Shown piece by piece: positions 1 through 5,340 of a stretch of DNA of 5,340 nt; position 1 is the stretch's first letter; every line of letters begins with the position of its first letter. The stretch lies in contig DATICE010000230.1 in NCBI GenBank assembly GCA_035456985.1, positions 1 through 5,340 on the forward strand. The letters are read 5' to 3'. The notes beneath the pieces were generated by a model, which was given only the letters and a program-made list of their open reading frames with translations, made no database searches and was not told the DNA's origin. The stretch comes from SG8-41 sp035456985. GTDB lineage: Bacteria > Pseudomonadota > Gammaproteobacteria > Burkholderiales > SG8-41. The position numbers and the translations under genes are program-made.

Positions 1-450
1 GATCGCGGCGTTGCCCTCGTAGTTCACCTGGCCGCCCGGCGTCTGGACGATGGCCTCGACCAGCGACTGCGTATTGACGTTGAAAATGCGCACCGTGGTC
101 TCGCCGTTCTTCGCCGGCACCATTCCCGCCTCGATCGCGAACGGCCCCACGGCGACCAGCATGTTGCCGCAGTTGGGCTTGGTGTCGACGATGCTTTCGT
201 GGATCTGCACCTGTGCGAACAGGTAGTCGACGTCGGCGCCGGGATGCTTCGACTTGCTGATCATCGCCACCTTGCTCGTCACCGAGTGTGAGCCGCCGAT
301 GCCGTCGATCTGGATCTGGTGCGGCGAGCCCATGACCGCGAGCAGCACTGCGTCGCGCGTGGGCGTGTCCGAGGGCAGGTCGCTCGCGTGGAAGAAGGGC
401 CCGCGCGAAGTGCCACCGCGCATGATCACACACGGGATCTTCGTCTGCAT
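1..450 (-). CDS. PrpF/GalD-family isomerase, probable 4-oxalomesaconate tautomerase (N-terminal part)
   Basis: This is the first 150 residues of a PrpF-family protein; the rest lies beyond the left edge. The family has a diaminopimelate-epimerase-like fold and moves a double bond by proton transfer between a Lys and a Cys. The translation opens with the family signature RGGTSRGPFF (11-20), then MGSP (40-43), QIDGIGG (47-53), TSK (58-60) and NCGN (93-96). Lys60 and Cys94 are 34 residues apart, as I recall for the catalytic pair of characterised PrpF. The pattern QIDGIGG, TSKVA and VDYLFAQV is closer to GalD (4-oxalomesaconate tautomerase of gallate/protocatechuate 4,5-cleavage) than to PrpF (2-methylaconitate isomerase), so the substrate is inferred, not proven. 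The start at 450 is supported by GGAGA at 458-462, seven bases upstream. The gene has its own probable promoter and need not belong to the hpn operon. Family membership is secure; exact substrate is not. Confidence 0.88.
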   Translation of the reverse strand, partial: MQTKIPCVIMRGGTSRGPFFHASDLPSDTPTRDAVLLAVMGSPHQIQIDGIGGSHSVTSKVAMISKSKHPGADVDYLFAQVQIHESIVDTKPNCGNMLVAVGPFAIEAGMVPAKNGETTVRIFNVNTQSLVEAIVQTPGGQVNYEGNAAI

Positions 451-476
451 GATGGAATCTCCAATGACGCACACCG

Positions 477-505
477 ATTATAAGGCCAGAGGGGTGACTG
501 ATAAA
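477..505 (-). promoter_or_regulatory. Probable sigma-70 promoter of the PrpF/GalD-family gene
   Basis: Read on the minus strand, there is a perfect TATAAT (482-477) with TTATCA (504-499) 16 bases upstream as a weak -35 (4 of 6 matches). Transcription would start near 470, giving a leader of about 20 bases that contains the GGAGA ribosome binding site. The -35 falls inside the first 14-base repeat unit, so a protein binding the repeats could control this promoter. The -10 is seen directly; promoter activity is inference. Confidence 0.55.
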
Positions 506-589
506 ACGTGACTGATAGGGCGTGACTGAAAAAGCGGGTTTTGGTCGGCACGCTCCACCAGTCACGCGTCACCAGTCACGCCGTATCAG
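494..589. repeat. 14-base repeat array forming an imperfect palindrome
   Basis: Three head-to-tail units beginning GTGACTG start at 494, 508 and 522, and two units beginning CAGTCACGC, in the opposite orientation, start at 559 and 573. Both arms keep the same 14-base period. The best inverted pairing is 512-528 with 573-589, 16 of 17 bases complementary, with a 44-base loop; a second pairing is 508-528 with 559-579, 17 of 21. The right arm includes the TGA stop of the SDR gene (588-586), and the left arm covers the -35 of the next promoter. It could be a multi-copy palindromic element of the REP type, a 3' end-stabilising hairpin, or an operator cluster. No poly-T run directly follows the stem in either direction, so it is not a classical terminator. 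Confidence 0.8.
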
Positions 590-1341
590 AAAGCGTAGCG
601 GCGGAGCCCTCCGTCCACCGGCATCACCGTGCCCGTGATATAGCGGGCGACAGGAGAGGCGAGAAAGACGGCGAGGCTCGCGAGCTCTTCGGGCTCCCCG
701 TAACGCCCGACCGGAATGTCCCCGGCAGATTGCTTTGCGCGGAACTCCGGAGGGTACTTGCGGCGGATCTGCTCGCTCATGATCCGCCCCGGCGCGATGC
801 AGTTGACCGTAATGCCGTGTTTTCCGACCTCCCGCGACAGTCCCTTCGACCAGGCGTGCACCGCCGCCTTGGCCGGAGTCGCGGCAATGAGCCTCTCGGG
901 TTCGGACTTTCCTGAGATATTGATGACACGGCCCCAGCGGCGCTCGATCATGCCCGGGAGCGCCGCGTGCGTGAGCTGCCGCACCCGGACGAAGTTGAGC
1001 GTCATCGCCTCGAGCCACTTCGAATCCGGCGCATCAACCGGCAGCGGCGGCTGGCTGCCCCCAGCGGAATTCACCAGGATGTCAATATGACCGAGCTCCC
1101 GGCGCGCATCGGCCGCGATCCTCCCCGCGGCACCCTCCGGCATGACGTCGGCCTCGATGATGGCTGGAGAAGGCCCGCCGGCCGCAGCGATCTCCCGCGA
1201 CAGTTCCTCGAGCAGGTTCCTGCGGCGTGCGACGACGCAAAGCCTCACGCCCTCGGCCGCGAGTCCCCGTGCGATCGCGCGGCCGATGCCCATGCTTGCG
1301 CCTGTCACCAAGGCCGTTTTACCACTCAGTTGCAGGTCCAT
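586..1341 (-). CDS. Atypical SDR-family oxidoreductase (FabG-like, degenerate active site)
   Basis: This is a 251-residue protein of classical SDR length and fold. It has the Rossmann cofactor motif TGASMGIG (13-20), the acidic residue of AD at 64-65, NSAGG (91-95, variant of NNAG), the strand-5 Ser143 in NIS, and the C-terminal TGTVMPVDGG segment (237-245). The usual YxxxK is replaced by ATPAK (154-158): the Lys is kept, but Ala stands where the catalytic Tyr should be, and the Ser-to-Lys distance is two residues shorter than in FabG. This resembles the FabG-like subgroup known to lack a full catalytic tetrad, so normal ketoacyl reductase activity should not be assumed. It lies 34 bases after hpnD on the same strand and is probably co-transcribed. 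The ATG at 1341 puts the Rossmann motif at the normal position; the ribosome binding site is weak (GAG near 1350). Substrate unknown. Confidence 0.88.
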   Translation of the reverse strand: MDLQLSGKTALVTGASMGIGRAIARGLAAEGVRLCVVARRRNLLEELSREIAAAGGPSPAIIEADVMPEGAAGRIAADARRELGHIDILVNSAGGSQPPLPVDAPDSKWLEAMTLNFVRVRQLTHAALPGMIERRWGRVINISGKSEPERLIAATPAKAAVHAWSKGLSREVGKHGITVNCIAPGRIMSEQIRRKYPPEFRAKQSAGDIPVGRYGEPEELASLAVFLASPVARYITGTVMPVDGGLRRYAF

Positions 1342-1359
1342 GGCGATTACTCGTCAGTC

Positions 1360-1369
1360 GACGGCCGTC
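1360..1369. other. Short perfect palindrome between hpnD and the SDR gene
   Basis: GACGGCCGTC is a 10-base perfect palindrome with no loop, in the 34-base gap between the hpnD stop and the SDR start. On the plus strand it is followed by a T-run (1372-1377), but without a loop it cannot make a normal terminator stem, and a stop in that direction would serve no visible gene. Function unknown; a chance palindrome is possible in DNA this GC-rich. Confidence 0.3.
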
Positions 1370-1375
1370 AATTTT

Positions 1376-2209
1376 TTATCCCCGTATCCAGGTCCACCAG
1401 GCGATCCAGAGCTTGCGCACCGGCGTAAGAGAAGTACGCCGCGACAGAACACGGCAACCGTCGCGCCGGATCTCGTCCAGCAGCGTCCGGTAGATCGCCG
1501 CCATGACGATGCCCGCGCGCTGGGCACGGCGGTCCACGGCCGGCAGCTTGGCGAACGCGTCACGGTAATAGCCCAGGGCCCGCTCGATCTGGAATTCGAT
1601 CAGGCGGCGGAAATCGTCGGTCTCGCGCGACGCGGTGATGTCCGCGGCGCTGACGCCGTAGCGCACGATCTCGTCAAGCGGCAGGTAGATACGGTTGCGA
1701 CGCGCGTCCTCGCCGACGTCGCGGATGATATTGGTGAGCTGGAACGCCATGCCGAGATCAGCCGCGTACTCCAGCGTGCGCCGGTCCTGATAACCGAAGA
1801 TCTCAGCGGACAGCTCGCCCACGACTCCCGCCACGCGATGACAGTACTGGCGCAGCGCCTCGAAACTGGGATAGCGGTTGAAATCGAGATCCATTTGCAT
1901 GCCATCGATGATCTCGGCAAGGCGCGGCTCTGCCAGGTTGAAGCGCGGCGCGATTTCGCCGAGAGCGCGCGCGACCGGGTGCTGCGGCGTGCCATGAAAG
2001 GCCGCTGCCAGCTCCTGCCGCCACCAGGCGAGGGTTGCGCGCGCGGTCGCCGGATCGCTACAGTCGTCCACCACGTCGTCCACCTCTCTGCAAAACGCGT
2101 AGAGCGCGGTGATCGCGCGCCGCCGATCCTCCGGCAGGAACAGGAAGCTGTAATAGAAGCTTGAGCCGCTTCCCGCTGCCTTCTGTTGGCAGTATTGATG
2201 TGGATCCAT
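1376..2209 (-). CDS. hpnD: Presqualene diphosphate synthase HpnD
   Basis: A 277-residue protein of the squalene/phytoene synthase family, normal length for HpnD. HpnD condenses two farnesyl diphosphates to presqualene diphosphate, the first step of the bacterial HpnCDE route to squalene for hopanoids. Visible are the N-terminal SGSSFYYSF (14-22), the first Asp-rich motif DDVVDD (44-49), YCHRVAGVVG (122-131), and the second Asp-rich motif NIIRDVGED (160-168); the two Asp clusters bind Mg2+-diphosphate. Phytoene synthase CrtB shares these motifs, but the adjoining hpnC and the absence of carotenoid genes favour HpnD. The start is two bases after the hpnC stop with no clear ribosome binding site, which suggests translational coupling. 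The C-terminal segment is rich in Trp and basic residues (around 266-276), compatible with membrane association. hpnE is not found downstream. Confidence 0.92.
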   Translation of the reverse strand: MDPHQYCQQKAAGSGSSFYYSFLFLPEDRRRAITALYAFCREVDDVVDDCSDPATARATLAWWRQELAAAFHGTPQHPVARALGEIAPRFNLAEPRLAEIIDGMQMDLDFNRYPSFEALRQYCHRVAGVVGELSAEIFGYQDRRTLEYAADLGMAFQLTNIIRDVGEDARRNRIYLPLDEIVRYGVSAADITASRETDDFRRLIEFQIERALGYYRDAFAKLPAVDRRAQRAGIVMAAIYRTLLDEIRRDGCRVLSRRTSLTPVRKLWIAWWTWIRG

Positions 2210-2211
2210 TG

Positions 2212-3015
2212 TCAGAGCGCACGCGCCAGGATCACCGGCCAGTCATGCCAATTCAGAACCGGCCGGTGACGATACATGTCGCAGCCGGCGCGCTCGAGCT
2301 TCTCGAGAATGCGCAGCCCGCCCTGGACGGTGGCGCGGATTTCGAGGCCGATGCGACCGGGAAGCGCGCGCCCCAGCGGCGCGCCTGCCTCCAGCATACC
2401 GCGCGCGCGATCGATCTGGTACTGGATGAGAGCGCGCCAGGCATCGTCGCACAGCCGCCCGGCGATGTGCTGCTCGGTCACTCCGGAGCGCCTCATTTCG
2501 TCCCGGGCCAGGTAGACGCGGCCCTTTGCGTAGTCGATTTCGACGTCCTGACAGAAATTCACGAGCTGCAGAGCGGAGCAGATCGAGTCCGACCATTCAA
2601 AGTTCCGGTCGCTCGTGCTGCGGAAAAGATGCAGCAGCAGTCGTCCCACCGGATTCGCCGAGCGCCTGCAGTAATCGAGCACCTCGGCGAAGTCGGCGTA
2701 ACGCTTCCGGGTGACGTCCTGCGCAAAGGCGGACAGGAGGTCGGCAAATGCCGGCAGTGGAAGGTCGTGCTCGCGGATGACCGCGGCAAGGGCCGCGAAC
2801 CAGGGAATGTCAGGAGCGGCGCCGCGCCCGATTCTGCGCAGTTGCTCGTGAAACCGCTCCAGCTGCTCGAGGCGGGCGGGCGCCGGGGCGTCACCCTCAT
2901 CCGCAAGGTCGTCGGCTTCCCGCGCGAAGCGGTAAATCAGTGCGATGGGACGCCGAAATCGGGAGGGCAGAAGCAGCGACGCGACGGGGAAGTTTTCATA
3001 GTGGCCGATGCCCAT
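2212..3015 (-). CDS. hpnC: Hydroxysqualene synthase HpnC
   Basis: A 267-residue squalene/phytoene synthase-family protein, close to the usual HpnC length. HpnC turns presqualene diphosphate into hydroxysqualene, which HpnE then reduces to squalene. The N-terminus HYENFPVASLLLP (5-17) is characteristic of HpnC. The first Asp-rich motif is READDLADEGD (32-42), and the second is NFCQDVEID (153-161); NPVGRLLL (121-128) lies where HpnD has its RVAGVVG segment. It is the first gene of the minus-strand hpnC-hpnD-SDR group. The ATG at 3015 is the only likely start: an in-frame stop lies about ten codons upstream with no ATG, GTG or TTG between. The ribosome binding site is poor: the nearest purine block, AAAGGA (3037-3032), is 16 bases away. 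Calling HpnC apart from HpnD rests on the N-terminal pattern and gene order. Confidence 0.92.
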   Translation of the reverse strand: MGIGHYENFPVASLLLPSRFRRPIALIYRFAREADDLADEGDAPAPARLEQLERFHEQLRRIGRGAAPDIPWFAALAAVIREHDLPLPAFADLLSAFAQDVTRKRYADFAEVLDYCRRSANPVGRLLLHLFRSTSDRNFEWSDSICSALQLVNFCQDVEIDYAKGRVYLARDEMRRSGVTEQHIAGRLCDDAWRALIQYQIDRARGMLEAGAPLGRALPGRIGLEIRATVQGGLRILEKLERAGCDMYRHRPVLNWHDWPVILARAL

Positions 3016-3023
3016 TTGTTGCT

Positions 3024-3056
3024 GCGCAATATCCTTTATGGATCATATTATTGCGC
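3024..3056. promoter_or_regulatory. Imperfect palindrome over the putative hpnC promoter
   Basis: GCGCAATA (3024-3031) and TATTGCGC (3049-3056) are an exact 8-base inverted repeat. Inside it, ATCC (3031-3034) and GGAT (3040-3043) make a second small stem around a 5-base loop. The element spans the putative -10 and start of transcription of hpnC and contains the nearest purine-rich block AAAGGA. It could be an operator for a dimeric repressor. If transcription starts further upstream, it could be an RNA hairpin in the hpnC leader. The palindrome is seen; its role is inferred. Confidence 0.45.
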
Positions 3057-3072
3057 GTCAACGTTAAGACAA
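3042..3072 (-). promoter_or_regulatory. Possible hpnC promoter
   Basis: On the minus strand, TATGAT (3047-3042, 5 of 6 matches to the -10 consensus) follows TTGTCT (3072-3067, 4 of 6 matches to the -35) with a 19-base spacer, which is longer than ideal. Transcription would begin near 3035, giving a leader of about 20 bases. TTGACG (3061-3056) is an alternative -35, but no good -10 lies at the right distance from it. The AT-rich character of 3030-3052 stands out from the GC-rich surroundings. Confidence 0.35.
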
Positions 3073-3073
3073 C

Positions 3074-3110
3074 TTGCAAGCTTTCGGCGCGCACGTGATT
3101 ATATTACAAT
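3074..3110 (+). promoter_or_regulatory. Probable tRNA-Leu promoter region
   Basis: The AT-rich stretch just before the tRNA has two readings. TTGCAA (3074-3079) pairs with GATTAT (3097-3102) at a 17-base spacing. Alternatively TACAAT (3105-3110), a better -10, would place the start only a few bases before the tRNA at 3120 but has a poor -35 (TTTCGG, 3082-3087). The divergent hpnC promoter lies on the other side of the same roughly 100-base gap. Confidence 0.45.
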
Positions 3111-3119
3111 CGGAAGGTC

Positions 3120-3196
<77 letters not shown>

Positions 3197-3204
<8 letters not shown>

Positions 3205-3226
3205 CGGGCGCTAGCGCGTGGTGCGA
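3197..3226 (+). other. Inverted copy of the tRNA 3' end in the trailer
   Basis: TCGCACCA (3197-3204), the last eight bases of the tRNA, is exactly complementary to TGGTGCGA (3219-3226). The pairing continues inward with C3205-G3218 and G3206-C3217, then after one mismatch two more pairs close a GCTA loop. In the precursor this stem would compete with the acceptor stem, so it may affect 3' processing. It may equally be a remnant of past insertion at the tRNA end. The complementarity is seen; the role is inferred. Confidence 0.5.
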
Positions 3227-3248
3227 GCCGGCGGAAGGGCGCCCGTTT
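3205..3248 (+). terminator. Weak possible terminator or spacer stem after tRNA-Leu
   Basis: CGGGCGC (3205-3211) starts directly after CCA and pairs with GCGCCCG (3239-3245), followed by only three T. The loop of 27 bases is long, so termination would be inefficient and read-through into tig is likely. It shares bases with the 3197-3226 stem, so the two cannot form together. The rest of the leader up to the tig start holds one small stem, GCCGC/GCGGC (3262-3266/3270-3274), and no clear promoter. Confidence 0.3.
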
Positions 3249-3321
3249 CGCTCTTCCTGATGCCGCCTTGCGGCGGGTCGCCCCGGCGCAAGCTGTCGAA
3301 CGGGTCGTTCACGCAACGGAG

Positions 3322-4629
3322 ATGCAGGCAAACTTGGAAACGTTAAGCGCGCTCGAGCGGAAATTGAGCGTATCGCTGCCCGCCACGGATATCGACCATG
3401 AGGTCGAGACCCGGTTGAAGCGGCTGTCGCGCACCGTTAAGATGCACGGCTTCCGGCCCGGCAAGGTGCCGCTGAAGGTGGTCGAGCAGCATTACGGCCC
3501 GCAAGTGCGGCAGGAGGTGCTGGGGGACGCGATGCAGCGCAGTTTCGGCGAGGCGGTGCGCCAGCAGAACCTGAGGGTTGCGGGCTATCCGAGGTTTGAG
3601 CTGACGCCCCGGACCGATGGCGCGGGGGAATTCCGCTACAGCGCCACGTTCGAGATCTACCCCGAGGTGACGGTCGGGGACATCTCGGGAGCGACCATCG
3701 GGCGCCCGGCGCTGGAGGTTGGCGACGCCGAGGTGGTCAAGACGATAGAAATCATGCGCAAGCAGCGCGTGCGCTACGAGGACGTCGAGCGCGCGGCGCA
3801 GACCGGCGACCGCGTCACGATCGATTTCCGCGGCACGCTCGATGGCGCGGACTTCCCCGGCTCGAGCGGCAGCGGCCAGCAGGCCGTGCTGGGGGAAGGG
3901 CGGCTGCTGCCGGATTTCGATGCCGGCATTGCAGGGATGAAGCCGGGCGAAACGAAGTCCTTCGACGTGCGTTTCCCGGGCGATTACCACGGCAGGGAAG
4001 TGGCGGGGAAGACCGCGCGCTTCGAAGTCACCGTGAGCCGCGTCGCGGAGCCGCGATTGCCCGAGGTGGACGCCGCCTTTGCGAAGAGCCTGGGCGTTGC
4101 GGGTGGGGACCTCTCCAGAATGCGCGCTGAGATCCGGGGCAATCTTGAGCGCGAGGTAAAGGCCAAGCTGAGGAACCGTTTGCGCGACGCAGTGATGCAG
4201 GCGCTTCTCGACGCAACTCGGATCGAGGCGCCGCGCTCTCTGGTGCAAATGGAGATCGAACGCCTGCAGGCGGGAGCCCGCCAGGAGCTCGCTGCGCGCG
4301 GCGTCAAGGTGACCCAGGATACGCCTTTGCCGGGCGATTTCTTCGAGCAGCAGGCCGCGCGCCGCGTGACGCTGGGGCTGATCCTCGGCGAGCTGGTGAA
4401 GCTGCACAACCTTCACCCGAAGCCCGAGCAGGTACGCAAGCTCGTGGAGGAGCAGGCCGAGAGCTACGAGCGCCCGGAGGAAGTCGTGAAATGGTTTTAC
4501 GCCGCACCGGAGCGGCTGCGCGATCTTGAATCCGCGGCCGTGGAGGAAAACGTCGTGGCATGGGCGCTCGGTGTAGCCAGGGTGACGGACCAGAAGGTCG
4601 ATTTTGACGAATTGATGGGGAAACAGTGA
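3322..4629 (+). CDS. tig: Trigger factor (ribosome-bound chaperone, peptidyl-prolyl isomerase)
   Basis: A 435-residue cytoplasmic chaperone, close to the usual 430-450. It binds the large ribosomal subunit at the exit tunnel through L23 and shields nascent chains. The N-terminal ribosome-binding domain (about 1-115) carries the signature GFRPGKVP (43-50). The FKBP-type prolyl isomerase domain (about 155-240) includes GDRVTIDFRGTLDG (162-175), followed by LGEGRLLPDFDAGIAGMKPGE (split around 190-210). The charged helical C-terminal chaperone domain runs from about 245 to 435. The start ATG at 3322 begins MQANLETLSALERKL, as in other betaproteobacterial trigger factors; the reading frame is open further upstream, but only through the tRNA. 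The only purine-rich block, GGAG (3318-3321), touches the ATG, which is too close for normal Shine-Dalgarno pairing. It lies 117 bases after tRNA-Leu and overlaps clpP by one base, the standard tig-clpP-clpX order. Confidence 0.97.
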   Translation: MQANLETLSALERKLSVSLPATDIDHEVETRLKRLSRTVKMHGFRPGKVPLKVVEQHYGPQVRQEVLGDAMQRSFGEAVRQQNLRVAGYPRFELTPRTDGAGEFRYSATFEIYPEVTVGDISGATIGRPALEVGDAEVVKTIEIMRKQRVRYEDVERAAQTGDRVTIDFRGTLDGADFPGSSGSGQQAVLGEGRLLPDFDAGIAGMKPGETKSFDVRFPGDYHGREVAGKTARFEVTVSRVAEPRLPEVDAAFAKSLGVAGGDLSRMRAEIRGNLEREVKAKLRNRLRDAVMQALLDATRIEAPRSLVQMEIERLQAGARQELAARGVKVTQDTPLPGDFFEQQAARRVTLGLILGELVKLHNLHPKPEQVRKLVEEQAESYERPEEVVKWFYAAPERLRDLESAAVEENVVAWALGVARVTDQKVDFDELMGKQ

Positions 4630-5252
4630 TGGCGAGCTACAGCGAACCGAGGGGTCTCGGACTGATCCCGATGGTGATCGAGCAGAGCGGACGCGGCGAG
4701 CGCGCCTACGACATCTATTCGCGCCTGTTGAAGGAGCGCGTCGTGTTCCTGGTGGGGCCGGTGACCGAGACGACCGCCAACCTGATCGTGGCGCAGCTGC
4801 TGTTCCTCGAGTCGGAAAATCCGGACAAGGACATCTCGTTCTATATCAACTCTCCGGGGGGGTCGGTGTCCGACGGGCTGGCGATCTACGACACCATGCA
4901 GTTCGTCAAGCCCGCGGTCTCGACGCTCTGCATCGGGCAGGCGGCGAGCATGGGGGCGCTGCTGCTCGCAGCCGGCGCCAAGGGCAAGCGTTTCTGCCTG
5001 CCGAACTCGCGCGTGATGATTCACCAGCCGATGGGCGGCTTCCAGGGCCAGGCGTCCGACGTGGAGATCCACGCCCGCGAGATTCTCAATCGCAAGGCGA
5101 AGCTGAACGAGATCTTCGCGCGGCACACCGGGCAGGACCTGAAGACCGTGGAGCGCGATACCGACCGCGATAATTTCCTCAGCGCCGAGCAGGCGCAGGG
5201 CTACGGGATCGTCGACAAGGTCCTCGTGAGCAGAGCCGAAAGCGTAAAATGA
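4629..5252 (+). CDS. clpP: ATP-dependent Clp protease proteolytic subunit ClpP
   Basis: A 207-residue serine protease subunit that forms a double-heptamer chamber and degrades proteins unfolded and fed by ClpX or ClpA. The catalytic triad is complete: Ser107 in GQAASMGA, His132 in MIHQPMGG, and Asp181 in DRDNF, with the spacings of E. coli ClpP (25 and 49 residues). NSPGGSV (74-80) provides the oxyanion/substrate-binding strand. The short leader before LIPMVIEQS (about 10-11 residues) is probably cleaved by the protease itself. The ATG at 4629 shares its A with the tig stop (TGATG) and is preceded by GGGGA (4617-4621) at seven bases; a GTG at 4626 is in frame but too close to that site. Co-transcription and coupling with tig are very likely. 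Confidence 0.98.
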   Translation: MASYSEPRGLGLIPMVIEQSGRGERAYDIYSRLLKERVVFLVGPVTETTANLIVAQLLFLESENPDKDISFYINSPGGSVSDGLAIYDTMQFVKPAVSTLCIGQAASMGALLLAAGAKGKRFCLPNSRVMIHQPMGGFQGQASDVEIHAREILNRKAKLNEIFARHTGQDLKTVERDTDRDNFLSAEQAQGYGIVDKVLVSRAESVK

Positions 5253-5275
5253 TGGCGCAATCTCGGGGATGATCC

Positions 5276-5340
5276 ATGACTGAAAAGGCCGGCGGGGAAA
5301 AGCTGCTTTACTGCTCGTTCTGCGGGAAGAGCCAGCACGA
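5276..5340 (+). CDS. clpX: ClpX unfoldase (N-terminal fragment)
   Basis: The first 21 codons of ClpX, cut by the right edge. ClpX is the AAA+ ATPase that recognises, unfolds and threads substrates into ClpP. The fragment shows LLYCSFCGKSQHE, the first half of the N-terminal four-cysteine zinc-binding domain, with Cys13 and Cys16. GGGGA (5265-5269) lies six bases before the ATG at 5276. The gap to clpP is 23 bases with no terminator, so the genes form one operon. The ATPase motifs lie outside the window; the call rests on the zinc motif and gene order. Confidence 0.93.
   Translation, partial: MTEKAGGEKLLYCSFCGKSQH

Noticed and set aside
254..511. Small plus-strand gene of 85 codons
   Set aside because: It is antisense to the PrpF/GalD-family coding region, which has intact family motifs; no domain or good ribosome binding site is seen.
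494..589. CRISPR array
   Set aside because: Units are only 14 bases long, directly abutting in each arm and in two orientations, without spacers of uniform length and without cas genes.
1142..2164. Open frame of 340 codons on the plus strand, antisense to hpnD and the SDR gene
   Set aside because: It crosses two well-supported genes and their gap, has low-complexity composition and no motif; a by-product of codon bias.
3343..4416. Long open frame of 357 codons on the minus strand, antisense to tig
   Set aside because: It lies fully inside tig, which has clear family domains. The translation is rich in Arg, Leu, His and Ala with no recognisable domain, as expected for the antisense frame of a GC-rich gene.
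4497..5126. Open frame of 209 codons on the minus strand, antisense to clpP
   Set aside because: clpP is certain from its full catalytic triad; the antisense frame shows only biased composition.

Overview
The window looks like a chromosomal segment from a GC-rich betaproteobacterium. The main reasons are a tRNA-Leu(UAG) placed directly before tig-clpP-clpX, the hopanoid-type pair hpnC-hpnD, and the protein sequences themselves, all with strong G/C bias at third codon positions. The genus cannot be told from this stretch. I see no insertion sequence, phage gene, CRISPR array or integrase.

Layout. The left part (1-3015) is read on the minus strand: hpnC (3015-2212), hpnD (2209-1376), an atypical short-chain dehydrogenase/reductase gene (1341-586), then the first 150 codons of a PrpF/GalD-family isomerase gene (450 to beyond the left edge). 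The right part (3120-5340) is read on the plus strand: tRNA-Leu, tig (trigger factor), clpP and the first 21 codons of clpX. The two halves diverge from a short AT-rich control region (3016-3119).

Function. HpnC and HpnD are expected to carry out the first two steps of the HpnCDE route from farnesyl diphosphate to squalene, the precursor of hopanoids. The third gene, hpnE, is not next to them; an SDR gene with an altered active site takes that place. On the other side, trigger factor (nascent-chain chaperone) and ClpP/ClpX (protease and unfoldase) form the usual protein quality-control cluster, with tig and clpP overlapping by one base.

Non-coding structure is the most interesting part. An array of five 14-base units, three in one orientation and two in the other, lies between the SDR stop codon and the isomerase promoter (494-589) and forms a long imperfect palindrome. 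A second palindrome covers the putative hpnC promoter (3024-3056). The tRNA-Leu 3' end is followed by an inverted copy of itself (3197-3226), which overlaps a second possible stem. I found no convincing new multi-gene system; apart from these structures the window is mostly conserved housekeeping DNA.
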